Shown: positions 8,572 through 20,880, counted from the stretch's first letter. The stretch is DNA of 34,415 bases from Acidobacteriota bacterium (GCA_003222975.1 QHXN01000033.1:1-34415); one strand, 5' to 3'. Translations and numbers: made by a program. Notes: a model not told the origin generated them from the sequence alone.

Positions 8572-8595
8572 GTGCCGTCAGTCGAGAGGTGATTT

Positions 8596-9147
8596 ATGAG
8601 CACGTCCACCGAGGCGACAGTTGAGAGCCTTTACCGTGTGCCCGAAGACGGTAAGGCTGAACTTGTGGACGGAGAGCTGTTGATTATGCCGCCGACCGGA
8701 TTCTTACCTCACCGCGCGGGACTCAAAATCACGATGAGCTTGTACGAGTACGAGCAGCGTCACGGCGGCGGATATGCCATCGGCGACAACGCCGGCTTCA
8801 TCGTAGATTTACCACACCGCCGCTCATTCAGCCCCGACGCGGCTTTCTACAAAGGAGAGCCGACCGGGGGCAAGTTCCTGAACGGCGCTCCTGTTTTCGC
8901 CGTCGAAGTCCGTAGCGAGGGCGATTACGGCGCGGCGGCGGAGCAAGCCCTGGCCGCGAAGCGCGCGGATTATTTCGCCGCCGGTACGCTCGTCGTGTGG
9001 GACGTTGACGTGCTTAGGGAAAAAGTCGTGAGGGTGTATCGCGCCGACGACCCCAACAACCCGGCGGAGTATAGAACCGGCGACAACGCCGAAGCCGAGC
9101 CTGCCCTGCCCGGCTGGACGATCCCGGCTGACTCTTTCCTCGCGTAG
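8596..9147 (+). CDS. Uma2 family (DUF820) PD-(D/E)XK nuclease-like protein
   Basis: A 183-residue protein of the Uma2/DUF820 family, restriction-endonuclease-like folds that are abundant in cyanobacteria, Chloroflexi and acidobacteria and whose biological role is unknown. The family pattern is visible: AELVDGELLIMPPTG near residue 22, a catalytic Asp in FSPDAAFYKG, the acidic strand FAVEVRSEGD (usually VEV.S), a Lys in LAAKRADYFAAGT, and the strand VVWDVDV. All expected acidic and basic positions are present, so it should be competent if the family is a nuclease. The ATG at 8596 has a good ribosome-binding site. No toxin partner is adjacent. Confidence 0.88.
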   Translation: MSTSTEATVESLYRVPEDGKAELVDGELLIMPPTGFLPHRAGLKITMSLYEYEQRHGGGYAIGDNAGFIVDLPHRRSFSPDAAFYKGEPTGGKFLNGAPVFAVEVRSEGDYGAAAEQALAAKRADYFAAGTLVVWDVDVLREKVVRVYRADDPNNPAEYRTGDNAEAEPALPGWTIPADSFLA

Positions 9148-9245
9148 TCGCCGGAGCTTCGTCCACGCCCGCCGGGTTTTGTTACCAGTCGGCTCAAACA
9201 CGTGACGAAACGGACAGAAAAATCGCGCGTCGCCGCAAGGCCGGC

Positions 9246-9313
9246 AGAAAGTCGGTGACTTTCTACCGCCGTTCCACTACCATAGCCCTTCGTTCGCGTT
9301 CGCTCGTGGTAGT
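9246..9313 (+). promoter_or_regulatory. two hairpins in the leader of the LolA-like gene
   Basis: The 200-nt spacer after the Uma2 gene holds two inverted repeats. The first is a perfect 8-bp stem with a three-base loop (9246-9253 with 9257-9264). The second is a 7-bp stem, actacca (9276-9282) with tggtagt (9307-9313), enclosing cgttcg-type repeats. The ribosome-binding GAGGAG and the ATG at 9348 follow. Neither hairpin is followed by a T-run, so they are more likely leader structure than a terminator. Confidence 0.45.
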
Positions 9314-9347
9314 TCTCACTTCCGCAATTCCCAACGAGGAGAAGACT

Positions 9348-10214
9348 ATGCGTAGATTTCTGCTGGCACTGGCCGGGCTGGCCGTTTTAGCCGCGCCCGC
9401 GTCGGCGCAGACCGCCGACGAGATCGTCGCCAAGTTCGTCAAGACCGTCGGCGGCATGGAGCGGATTCAGTCTGTCAAGTCCCTGCGTCGCACGGGCAAG
9501 TACAACGGCGGTGGCGGCTTCGAGGCCGTCGTCGTCGAGGAGAACAAGCGCCCGAACCTCGTGCGACAGGAGTTTCAGATTCAAGGCATGACCGGCGTCA
9601 CGGCTTTCGACGGCAAGACCGGCTGGAAGATCGAGCCGTGGAACGGCAAGAAGGACGCCGAGCCTCTGGGCGAGGAGGAGTTGAAGGAGATCGTCGAGGA
9701 CTCAGACCTCGACGGCCCGCTCGTCAACTACCGGCAGAAGGGCGTCAGCGTCGAGTACGTCGGCACGGACGAGTTCGAGGGCACCGACGTTTACAAGCTC
9801 AAGGTGACGCTCAAGGGCGGCGACGTGCGCTACTACTACATGGACACGGACTACTTCGTGCCCATCAAGATTGACACCAAGCGCACGGTGCGCGGCGCGG
9901 AGCGCGAGTACGAGACCATCCTCGGCGACTACAAGGAGGTTGACGGCTGGTACTTGCCCTTCTCCGTCGAGAGCGGGCCGAAGGGCAGCCAGTTCAAGTC
10001 CAAAGTCACATACGAGAAGATCGAGACCAACGTGCCTTTTGACGACAGCCGCTTCCGCCAGCCCGCCGCGAAGTCGCAGCCCGCGAGCGCGCCCGACGCC
10101 TCGACCACGCCGCCGAAACAGCCCGAAGGCGAGAAGCCGGCCACGAAGAAGCCGGGCGAGAAGCCGCCGAGCGGCCAGAAGCCGCCCGCGGAGACGGAAG
10201 CGAACAAGAACTGA
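9348..10214 (+). CDS. secreted LolA-like (outer-membrane lipoprotein-sorting-type) protein
   Basis: A 288-residue exported protein. ATG 9348 is preceded by a strong GAGGAG and begins a clean signal peptide, MRRFLLALAGLAVLAAPASA, with cleavage expected before QTADEI. The mature part resembles periplasmic LolA/LolB-fold proteins: a helix DEIVAKFVKTVGGMERI followed by curved beta strands (FDGKTGWKIEPW, VYKLKVTLKGGDVRYYYMD, GWYLPFSVES). The last 50 residues are a disordered Pro/Lys/Glu tail. In acidobacteria such genes often accompany secreted peptidases or propeller proteins. Here the VPS10/BNR gene starts 30 nt downstream, so they probably form one transcript. The lipoprotein-carrier role is inferred from fold only. 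Confidence 0.8.
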   Translation: MRRFLLALAGLAVLAAPASAQTADEIVAKFVKTVGGMERIQSVKSLRRTGKYNGGGGFEAVVVEENKRPNLVRQEFQIQGMTGVTAFDGKTGWKIEPWNGKKDAEPLGEEELKEIVEDSDLDGPLVNYRQKGVSVEYVGTDEFEGTDVYKLKVTLKGGDVRYYYMDTDYFVPIKIDTKRTVRGAEREYETILGDYKEVDGWYLPFSVESGPKGSQFKSKVTYEKIETNVPFDDSRFRQPAAKSQPASAPDASTTPPKQPEGEKPATKKPGEKPPSGQKPPAETEANKN

Positions 10215-10244
10215 CTCAGCCACGAGAGAAGGATTCCGAGAGAG

Positions 10245-13200
10245 ATGAATACAAAACTGACGCGCCGTTTATCGTCATCATTCCTGAGCTTCGCGCTCGC
10301 CGCGGGCGTCGCGGCGCAGGCGCAGACGCCGCAGCCCGCAAACCCACAGGCGTCCGGCCCCGTCAAGGTTGATTCCCAAACTTTCTCCGGCCTCGGCGCG
10401 CGCAACGTCGGCTCCGCCGCGATGAGTGGCCGCGTCGCGGCCATTGACGCCGTGCGCGAGGGTCAGCGTCTCACCGTCTATGTCGGCGCGGCGTCGGGCG
10501 GAGTGTGGAAGTCGGTCAACGGCGGCACGACCTACAAGCCCGTCTTCGACAAGCAGCCCGTCCAGTCAATCGGCGCGGTCGCCGTTGACCCGAAGAACCC
10601 GAAGACCGTCTGGGTCGGCACGGGCGAGGCGTGGACGCGCAACAGCGTCTCCGTGGGCGACGGCGTTTATAAGTCCACGGACGGCGGCGACAACTGGACG
10701 CACACGGGGCTGAAAGACTCGGAGCACATCGCGAAGATTCTGGTTGACCCGTCGAACACCGACACGGTTTACGCCTGCGCCACGGGGAAGCTCTGGAGCG
10801 ACTCGGACGAGCGCGGCGTCTATAAGACGACCGACGGCGGCAAGACGTGGGCGAAAGTCCTGAAGGGCGCGAACGCCTCTACGGGCTGCTCGATGCTCTC
10901 GTTGGACAGGCAGAACCCGAAGACCATCTACGCGGGGATGTGGGACTTCCGTCGCAAGGGCTGGACGTTTCGCTCCGGCGGGGAGAACGAGAACGCGCCG
11001 AGCGGGAGCGGCCTCTTCAAGTCAATGGACGGCGGCGCGACTTGGACTGAACTCAATGATCAGAGCACGAAGGGTCTGCCTGCGAAGCCCTGGGGGCGCG
11101 TGGCCGTCAGCGTCGCGCCGTCGAAGCCGAACGTCGTCTATGCGTTCGTCCAGGCCGTCGCGCCGAAGGACGGGCTTTACCGTTCGGACGACGGGGGGCA
11201 GACGTGGGCGGCGCTCGACCGCAGCCAGAACATGATCTGGCGTCCCTTCTACTTCGCCAACCTCATCGTTGACCCGAAGGACGAGAACAAAATTTACAAG
11301 CCCGACCTCTCGCTGATCGTCAGCAACGACGGCGGCCAGAGCTTCAGCAACATCTCCGGCGGCGCGCACGGCGACTTCCACGACGTTTGGGTTGACCCGA
11401 ACAACACCGACCATCTCATCACGGGCGACGACGGTGGCCTCTGGTATTCTTACGACGGCGGCAACAAGTGGTGGAAGGCGCAGAACCTCCCCATCTCGCA
11501 GTTCTACCATGTGAGCCTTGACATGGACACGCCCTATCACGTTTACGGCGGCCTTCAGGACAACAGCGACTGGATCGGCGACTCGCAGTATCCGGGCGGC
11601 ATCACGAACAGCCGCTGGGAGAACATCTACGGCGGCGACGGCTTCTGGACGTTCGTTGACCCTTCAGACCCGGACTACATCTACACCGAGTCGCAAGGGG
11701 GCTACATCGGTCGCGTCAACCGCAAGACCCACGAGTCGCCCGCCATCCAACCGCTCCCGCACTACAAGGAGGGCAAGCTCCGCTACAACTGGAACACGCC
11801 GATTCACATGAGTCCCACGCAGAAAGGAACCATCTACATCGGCGCGCAGTTCCTCTTCCGCTCGCGCGACCACGGCCAGACGTGGGAGCGCATCTCGCCC
11901 GACCTGACGACGAACGACCCCGAAAAGCAGAAGCAGGAGGAGTCCGGCGGCGTCACCGTTGACAACTCAGCCGCCGAGATGCACACGACGATCTATTCCA
12001 TCTGCGAGTCGCCGAAGAACCCCGACCTCGTCTGGGCCGGCACGGACGACGGCAACCTGCAAATCACGCGCGACGCCGGCAAGACCTGGAAGAACGTCGT
12101 CGGCAACGTCCAAGGTCTGCCGAAAAGCGCCTGGGTCTCTTACATTGACGCCGGCCACTTCGACGAGGGCACGGCCTACGTCACCTTCGACCTGCACACC
12201 TTCGGCGACATGCGCCCTTACGTCTATAAGACGACCGACTACGGGCAGACGTGGACGCCGCTCATCAGTGAAGGCTCGCCCATGCGCGGCTACGCGCACG
12301 TCGTCAAGGAGGATTTGGTAAACCGCGACCTCCTGTTCGTCGGCACGGAGTTCGGCCTGTGGGTCTCGCTCGACGGAGGCCGTCAGTGGGCGCAGTACAA
12401 GGGCGGCGACCTGCCTTCGGTGGCCGTGCGCGACCTCGCCATCCACCCGCGCGACCACGACCTCGTCATCGCCACGCACGGGCGCGGCATCTGGATCGTT
12501 GACGACATCACCCCTTTGCGCGCGCTCAACCCCGAAACGCTCACGAAAGAAGCCTTCTTCATACAGGCCAGGCCCGCCGTGCAGAGCATTTCGGGCGGCG
12601 GCGGCTGGGCGAACGGCGACGCCGAGTTCGTCGGCGACAACCCGACCGACGAGGCCGTCGTCACCTACTACCAGCGCCGTCGGCACATCTTCGGCGACCT
12701 CAAGATCGAAGTCTTCGACCCTGCGGGCAAGCTCCTCGGCACGATTCCGAGCAGCAAGCGGCGGGGCTTGAGCCGCACGACCTGGTCAATGCGCCTCCCC
12801 GCGCCGCACGTGCCGCCCGCGGCGAGCGCGGCCTTCGGCGCGGCCTACGGCCCGCGCGTGCTGCCCGGCACATACACCGTCAAGATGACCAAGGATAAGC
12901 AGGTCTATACGACGCAGCTTCAGGTCAACCCCGACCCACGCTCGACTCACACCGCCGAGGATCGCAGGGCGCAGTTCGACCTCGCCTTGAAGCTGCATAA
13001 ACTCCTCGGCGAGATGTCGTTCGACGTGGACAAGATCAACCAGATGCGCCTCGCCCTCGACGAGCGCGCGTCGAAACTCGCGGGCGAAGACCTGCTTCGC
13101 AAGCGCCTCGAAGACGCCTCGGCGCAGGTTGACGTTCTGCGCAAGAAGATCGTCGCCACGAAGGAGGGCGGCGCGATTACCGGCGAGGAGCGCCTGCGCG

Positions 13201-13484
13201 AGTTCCTCACAAACCTCTACGGCGACGTAAACTTCTACGAGGGCCGCCCGTCGCAGACGCAGGAGGAGCGCGCCGACGCGCTCGCACGCGAGCTGGCCGA
13301 CGTTGTGAAGGACTTCGACGACTGGGCGTCGAAAGAGCTGTCGGGGCTGAACTCCGAACTCGCGAAGAAGAAGCTTGAGCCGCTGAAGGCGCTCATGCGC
13401 GAGGACTGGGAGAAGGTCGGCCAGCGGCCCTCTTCCCAGCCCTCGCCCGCGGCGACGAGAAACCGAGACCGCGACGAGTTCTGA
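10245..13484 (+). CDS. secreted VPS10/sortilin-like BNR-repeat propeller protein
   Basis: A 1079-residue secreted protein with a signal peptide (MNTKLTRR followed by a hydrophobic stretch ending near AAQAQ). Residues about 60-760 contain a long series of Asp-box/BNR motifs, at least ten: STDGGDNW, TTDGGKTW, SMDGGATW, SDDGGQTW, SNDGGQSF, SYDGGNKW, SRDHGQTW, TRDAGKTW, TTDYGQTW and SLDGGRQW. This indicates one or two large beta propellers of the sortilin/VPS10 or photosystem-assembly-factor type. The repeat part ends VIATHGRGIWIVDD, a typical closing motif. A beta-rich domain (FlgD-like, about 830-900) and a helical C-terminus follow. Substrate is unknown; members expand strongly in acidobacteria and Bacteroidota. 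The ATG at 10245 has a GAGAGAG upstream. Confidence 0.85.
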   Translation: MNTKLTRRLSSSFLSFALAAGVAAQAQTPQPANPQASGPVKVDSQTFSGLGARNVGSAAMSGRVAAIDAVREGQRLTVYVGAASGGVWKSVNGGTTYKPVFDKQPVQSIGAVAVDPKNPKTVWVGTGEAWTRNSVSVGDGVYKSTDGGDNWTHTGLKDSEHIAKILVDPSNTDTVYACATGKLWSDSDERGVYKTTDGGKTWAKVLKGANASTGCSMLSLDRQNPKTIYAGMWDFRRKGWTFRSGGENENAPSGSGLFKSMDGGATWTELNDQSTKGLPAKPWGRVAVSVAPSKPNVVYAFVQAVAPKDGLYRSDDGGQTWAALDRSQNMIWRPFYFANLIVDPKDENKIYKPDLSLIVSNDGGQSFSNISGGAHGDFHDVWVDPNNTDHLITGDDGGLWYSYDGGNKWWKAQNLPISQFYHVSLDMDTPYHVYGGLQDNSDWIGDSQYPGGITNSRWENIYGGDGFWTFVDPSDPDYIYTESQGGYIGRVNRKTHESPAIQPLPHYKEGKLRYNWNTPIHMSPTQKGTIYIGAQFLFRSRDHGQTWERISPDLTTNDPEKQKQEESGGVTVDNSAAEMHTTIYSICESPKNPDLVWAGTDDGNLQITRDAGKTWKNVVGNVQGLPKSAWVSYIDAGHFDEGTAYVTFDLHTFGDMRPYVYKTTDYGQTWTPLISEGSPMRGYAHVVKEDLVNRDLLFVGTEFGLWVSLDGGRQWAQYKGGDLPSVAVRDLAIHPRDHDLVIATHGRGIWIVDDITPLRALNPETLTKEAFFIQARPAVQSISGGGGWANGDAEFVGDNPTDEAVVTYYQRRRHIFGDLKIEVFDPAGKLLGTIPSSKRRGLSRTTWSMRLPAPHVPPAASAAFGAAYGPRVLPGTYTVKMTKDKQVYTTQLQVNPDPRSTHTAEDRRAQFDLALKLHKLLGEMSFDVDKINQMRLALDERASKLAGEDLLRKRLEDASAQVDVLRKKIVATKEGGAITGEERLREFLTNLYGDVNFYEGRPSQTQEERADALARELADVVKDFDDWASKELSGLNSELAKKKLEPLKALMREDWEKVGQRPSSQPSPAATRNRDRDEF

Positions 13485-13505
13485 CGGCGGAACATGCACG
13501 CGGGA

Positions 13506-13632
13506 ACAGAACCGCGAGCGGGGAGCAAGGATGAAGGCGGAAGGATGAAGGATGAAAGCGCGTCTGTCGTGCCTCTGCCTTCATTTCATCCTTCCGCCTT
13601 CATCCTTGCTCTTTCCCCGCTCGCGGTTCTGT
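13506..13632. repeat. heptamer foldback F (word aaggatg), bidirectional hairpin
   Basis: This is the longest foldback in the window. Bases 13506-13524 pair perfectly with 13614-13632 (19 bp), and 13525-13549 with 13585-13609 (25 bp), the two parts separated by a 4-nt bulge in the right arm. The inner stem consists of words aaggatg, aaggcgg, aaggatg, and a further aaggatg unit continues into the loop. It lies between the convergent VPS10-like and tricorn-like genes, where a hairpin could stop transcription from both strands, but the flanks have no U-tract on either side. Confidence 0.92.
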
Positions 13633-13661
13633 CCTAGTCGGTCAGGCGAGGTCTTTCCCCC

Positions 13662-17066
<3,405 letters not shown>

Positions 17067-17130
17067 TCTTCCTCCGAAAATTTTAGCGGAAATCCGAAAA
17101 GAGAGACGCGTAGATTTCAAACCTGTGAAC

Positions 17131-17160
17131 AATATAGCAAAGACTTCGGGGGCGATGAAA
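17131..17160 (-). promoter_or_regulatory. candidate promoter of the tricorn-like protease gene
   Basis: On the minus strand a TATATT (17131-17136) lies 65 nt before the ATG at 17066. A weak TTTCAT stands 18 bp upstream of it as the -35. The segment CTTTGC directly before the -10 is the same as in front of the rnpB -10, which modestly supports it. The divergent plus-strand gene starts at 17214. Confidence 0.35.
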
Positions 17161-17213
17161 TATCGTCGGCCCGGCTTGCGTCGCCCGCGCCGCGGATGCT
17201 ACTTATCCTCGCG

Positions 17214-18110
17214 ATGTCCGTGCTTCTCATCTTCGTGGACGGCCTCGGCATCGGCACACGCGGCGCGCACAACCCGCTCGACCTGCTCGGCGAGGAGGGG
17301 TCACCGCTCGCCGTCTTCCAGGGCGAAGAGCCGCGCCTCTCGTTCGACGGCGTGCTCGTGCGGACTGACGCGACGCTCGGCGTCGAGGGGCGACCGCAGA
17401 GCGCTTCCGGGCAGACAACCATCCTCACCGGAGTCAACGCGCCCGCGCGCCTCGGCTACCACAAGCAGGGCTTCCCCAACGAGGAGATGCGCGCAATCAT
17501 CCGTGAGCACTCCGTCTTCCTCCAGCTCAAGCGCGCAGGAATAGGCCCCAACGTTTTCGCCAACACTTACACCCGGCGCTTCTTCGACGCACGCCCGCGC
17601 TGGGTCTCCGCCACGACGGTCGCCGTCGAAGCCGCCGCGCTTCCCTTCCGCACCGTCGAGGACTTGCGCGCGGGCCGCGCCGTCTTCCACGACTTCACCA
17701 ACCGCGCGCTCCCAGAGCGCGGGGAAGTCGCCCCCCTACGCACGCCCGAAGAGGCCGCCGGTATCCTCGCGCGCGTCGCGGGCGAGCACCGCTTCACGCT
17801 CTACGAGCACTTCCTCACAGACCGCATGGGCCACGAGCAGAACCGGGAGGGCGCGCTCGAAGTGCTCCGCAACCTCGCGCGCTTCGTCCGCGCGGTTCTC
17901 ACACGCGTTGACCTCGCGCGCACGACCGTCATGCTCACGAGCGACCACGGCAACGTCGAAGACCTCTCCACGCGCAACCACACGCTCAACCCCGTCCCGA
18001 CGCTCGCCTGGGGGCCGGGCCGCTACTCGGTCGCGCGGCGCGTCCGCACGCTCGCCGACATCACGCCCGTCATCGTGGAGCTACTTACCTCTGCGGAAGC
18101 GACAGCATGA
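17214..18110 (+). CDS. alkaline-phosphatase-superfamily metalloenzyme (phosphoglycerate-mutase-like)
   Basis: A 298-residue protein of the alkaline phosphatase superfamily that includes cofactor-independent phosphoglycerate mutase and phosphopentomutase. Metal-binding motifs are present: FVDGLGIG (Asp9), the nucleophile region SASGQTTILTG (near residue 65), LTDRMGHEQ, SDHGNVEDLS and RNHTLNPVPTLAW. It is shorter than iPGM (about 510 residues) and lacks its inserted domain, so phosphoglycerate mutase activity is doubtful; a phosphatase or phosphodiesterase role is equally possible. The start at 17214 (MSVLLIFVDG) fits the family; ATG 17196 is an alternative. No Shine-Dalgarno is visible, so the mRNA may be nearly leaderless. 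Its stop overlaps the MFS transporter start by ATGA. Confidence 0.8.
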   Translation: MSVLLIFVDGLGIGTRGAHNPLDLLGEEGSPLAVFQGEEPRLSFDGVLVRTDATLGVEGRPQSASGQTTILTGVNAPARLGYHKQGFPNEEMRAIIREHSVFLQLKRAGIGPNVFANTYTRRFFDARPRWVSATTVAVEAAALPFRTVEDLRAGRAVFHDFTNRALPERGEVAPLRTPEEAAGILARVAGEHRFTLYEHFLTDRMGHEQNREGALEVLRNLARFVRAVLTRVDLARTTVMLTSDHGNVEDLSTRNHTLNPVPTLAWGPGRYSVARRVRTLADITPVIVELLTSAEATA

Positions 18111-19627
18111 GCCGACACGACAAGCCAGCGACCAACGTCGAAGCGACGGCGGGCCAAGGCCGGCACCCGCCCGCCGTCCCGCGCCACTCCAATCCCGCCG
18201 TCCCGCGCTACTCTTACTACGCGCTGGCCGTGCTCTCGCTGGTCAACTTCCTCAACTACATTGACCGGCAAGTCCTGCCCGCGGTCGCCAACTCCATGCT
18301 CAACGACCCGGCGCTCAAACTCACAGACGCAGACATCGGCTACATGGAGGCGTCGCTGTTGCTCTCGTTCACCGTCCTCGCGCCTCTGTTCGGACGGCTG
18401 GGCGACCGCCACCCGCGTGCGAAGCTGATGGCCTCAGCCGCCGTCATCTGGAGTTTCGCAACCGCCTTGACGGGCCTGGCCGACCGCTTCTCCTTCATGC
18501 CCTCGCTCAACTTGCACCTTCCCGTTATCAATATCACGCTGGCGATTTCGGGCGTGGCACTGGCGCTCTGCGCCGTGCGCGCGTGCGTCGGCGTCGGCGA
18601 GTCGGCTTACTCGACCATCACGCCGAGCCTTATCGCCGACTTCTTCCCGCCGCACCGCCGCGCCACCGCGCTCGGCGTCTTCCAGGCCGCGATCCCGATG
18701 GGCTTCGCGCTCGGCTTCGTCATCGGCGGCGTGCTGGCGCACTTCTTCGGCTGGCGCGTCGCCTTCATGCTGGTCGGCGTGCCGGGTTTGTTGACTGCCG
18801 TGCTCGTGTGGCGGCTGCGCGAGCCTGCGCGCGGCGCGACCGAGACGGAAGCCCACGCCAGCTCGCTCGAAGAGGTCGCCGCCGCACCTGCCGAAGCCCC
18901 GCGCTCACCCGACTCCGGCGGCGCGAACGAATCAACGCTGCGAACCGTCTGGCGAATCCTGAGCACACGCGACTGGCTCGTCTCGACCGCGGGCTACACC
19001 GCCCTGACCGCCGCGCTCGGAGCCTTCGCGACCTGGGCCATAGTCGTCCTCGTGCGCGACAAGGGGATGGACGAGACGAGCGCCAACATAACGCTCGGAG
19101 TGATAACTCTGCTCGCAGGCGCTACGGGGACTTTCGGCGGCGGCTGGCTCGCCGACCGCGTCGCCGCACGCAGGCACAACGCTTACTTCCTGGTCTGCGC
19201 CGTCAGCACGCTCGCCGGCATCGTCCCCACACTCGGCGTGCTCGTCGCCGACGACGCAAGAATCTATCTCCCCTGCACTTTCCTCGCCGTGACGCTCCTC
19301 TTCACGAGCAACGCGCCGTTCCACGCGATCCTTCTCGAAAGCGTCCCCGTGCGCGTGCGCGCGATGGCCGTCGCGCTCAACATCGTCATCATCCACGCCT
19401 GCGGCGATGCCATCTCGCGCGCCACGGTCGGCGTCCTCTCCGACTCTCTGAAGCAGGGACAATTCGCCGCGCTCGCGTCGTTCGCGCGGGCGATAGGGAT
19501 TGACGCCGGACGCCAGCATCTGACGACGGCCCTCCTCCTCGCCCCCGCCGCGCTCGCCGTCTCGACCACGCTCTTTTTCGTGGGCGCGCGCCTTCAGAAG
19601 AGACCTCGCCGAGCTATCGAAGGCTGA
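18107..19627 (+). CDS. MFS transporter (Spinster-like)
   Basis: A 506-residue major facilitator with about twelve helices. The first half has VNFLNYIDRQVLPAV in helix 1, the loop motif GRLGDRHPRAKLM and the helix 4-5 segment RACVGVGESAYSTITPSLIADFFP followed by RRATALGVFQAAIPMG, all typical of the Spinster (spns) branch of MFS. A long charged central loop follows (rich in Glu, Ala, Pro). Spinster homologues in animals move sphingolipids or lysophospholipids; bacterial substrates are mostly unknown. The start ATG overlaps the stop of the upstream phosphatase-like gene by 4 nt, implying coupled translation and perhaps a shared phosphorylated substrate, which is inference. It converges on the gene at 19635 with 7 nt between. 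Confidence 0.88.
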   Translation: MSRHDKPATNVEATAGQGRHPPAVPRHSNPAVPRYSYYALAVLSLVNFLNYIDRQVLPAVANSMLNDPALKLTDADIGYMEASLLLSFTVLAPLFGRLGDRHPRAKLMASAAVIWSFATALTGLADRFSFMPSLNLHLPVINITLAISGVALALCAVRACVGVGESAYSTITPSLIADFFPPHRRATALGVFQAAIPMGFALGFVIGGVLAHFFGWRVAFMLVGVPGLLTAVLVWRLREPARGATETEAHASSLEEVAAAPAEAPRSPDSGGANESTLRTVWRILSTRDWLVSTAGYTALTAALGAFATWAIVVLVRDKGMDETSANITLGVITLLAGATGTFGGGWLADRVAARRHNAYFLVCAVSTLAGIVPTLGVLVADDARIYLPCTFLAVTLLFTSNAPFHAILLESVPVRVRAMAVALNIVIIHACGDAISRATVGVLSDSLKQGQFAALASFARAIGIDAGRQHLTTALLLAPAALAVSTTLFFVGARLQKRPRRAIEG

Positions 19628-19634
19628 TTGATTT

Positions 19635-19964
19635 TCAGGAGGCGGACTTGCGTGCTTTGTGCGGCGCGGCGGCGGAGCGTTCGAGGCAGGAGTGTGAGCA
19701 GTAGGTCGCGTTCGTCGCGCGCAGCTTGACGGCGCGCGAGGCAGGCATCCACGTGCCGCAGGCAGCGCAGCGGACGAGCTTTTCGCCCGGCGCGCTCTTC
19801 TGCTCGCGGCGCGGCAGGTCTTGCCGCCGCGCGCCCGCGCTCATGCGGTTCACCTCGCGCACGACGCCGAGGAAGCGGCGCACGCCGCGTATGTACGGGC
19901 GCATGCGCCAGTAGAGCATGAAGGCCGCGACGGCGAACAGGGCCAGGACGAAAAGGTACTTCAC
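19635..19964 (-). CDS. small membrane-anchored zinc-ribbon protein
   Basis: A 109-residue protein with one N-terminal membrane helix (KYLFVLALFAVAAFMLYW) and a basic middle. Its C-terminal metal-binding block has paired cysteines in VRCAACGTW and YCSHSCLE, spaced about 26 residues apart. This arrangement resembles PP0621-type bacterial proteins of unknown function. The start is a GTG at 19962-19964 that overlaps the TGA of the upstream TPR gene by 4 nt (GTGA), so its translation is probably coupled to that gene. No promoter of its own is visible. Function is not known. Confidence 0.75.
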   Translation of the reverse strand: MKYLFVLALFAVAAFMLYWRMRPYIRGVRRFLGVVREVNRMSAGARRQDLPRREQKSAPGEKLVRCAACGTWMPASRAVKLRATNATYCSHSCLERSAAAPHKARKSAS

Positions 19965-20773
19965 TTCTTCTCCTTCGCGGCGTTCCGTTTCTGTTCGAGC
20001 TGCGCGCGCAGGTTCGCGAGTTCCGGGTTGTGCGGGTTCACCCGTTCAAGCTCGTCCAGGCGCTTCCCCGCCTCGTCGAAGTCGCCCGTCTCGACGAGCG
20101 CGGCGGCGAGGCTCTGAAGCGGCATCTCCTGGCGCGGGTCAACCTGCAAAGCGCGGCGGAATTCGCGGATCGCGCGCGGAGTGTCCGGGGGCTTGTCGTA
20201 GAAGTATGTTAGCCCCAGGCTCGTCCGCACGATCACGTCGTCCGGTTTGTCGGCGAGCGCTGCCTCGTAGAGCTTCCTCGCCTCGCCGAGCATGCGCGCG
20301 TCGCCGCCCCCGCGCGCGACCAGGAAGTGCGCGTTGCCCGCGAGCACAGTGCTCTGGTAGTCCTTCGGGTCGGCGTCGTGGACGCGCTTGAGTATGCGCG
20401 CCACATCGGGCAGGACGGAGGTGTTGCCCGTCTTCATCACGTAGTAGAAGAGGCCCTGACCTGTCTTGCGCTGCAAGTCGAGGTCGCCGGGGCTGGCGTC
20501 GGCCCTCGAAATTCCGTTCCTCAACTGCTCGTCGGTGAGCGTCGGGATGGAGTCGTCGCCCGATGCGCTCTGCGGCCCGCCCTGCGACTTGTCATTCGCG
20601 CCCGCCTGCTTCGCGTCGCCGCCTGCGCGCGTCTGCGCGACCTGCGCGCGAAGCTTGTCCTGCTCCTGCCGGTTGATGCCGTTCGCCAGCGCGAAGCCGA
20701 CGACGAAGCCGAGGAGTGTTCCGGCCAGAAAGATGAGAACGATCTTAGTGTTGGCGGGTGATTTGTCGGTCAT
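19961..20773 (-). CDS. membrane-anchored TPR protein
   Basis: A 270-residue protein with a single N-terminal membrane segment (IVLIFLAGTLLGFVVGFALA, near residues 11-30), then a low-complexity Gln/Asp/Gly linker (about 36-80). Tetratricopeptide repeats follow from about residue 95 to 255 (for example EARKLYEAALADKPDDVIVRT, then the unit with TPRAIREFRRALQVDP, and FDEAGKRLDELERVNPHNPEL). The C-terminal end is a charged helix. It resembles CcmI/CycH-like or generic periplasmic TPR scaffolds; no catalytic residues are seen. ATG 20773 is preceded by T-rich DNA. It forms an overlapping pair with the zinc-ribbon gene downstream. Which complex it scaffolds is unknown. Confidence 0.82.
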   Translation of the reverse strand: MTDKSPANTKIVLIFLAGTLLGFVVGFALANGINRQEQDKLRAQVAQTRAGGDAKQAGANDKSQGGPQSASGDDSIPTLTDEQLRNGISRADASPGDLDLQRKTGQGLFYYVMKTGNTSVLPDVARILKRVHDADPKDYQSTVLAGNAHFLVARGGGDARMLGEARKLYEAALADKPDDVIVRTSLGLTYFYDKPPDTPRAIREFRRALQVDPRQEMPLQSLAAALVETGDFDEAGKRLDELERVNPHNPELANLRAQLEQKRNAAKEKK

Positions 20774-20880
20774 CGGTCGAAAGACTTTTGTTCGCCGGAG
20801 AGTGTAACAAAAAGGATTTTAAAAGGCGACGCCGACCCATGAGCACGCGCGCATTTGCCCGCCCGTTCCAAAGACAAATA

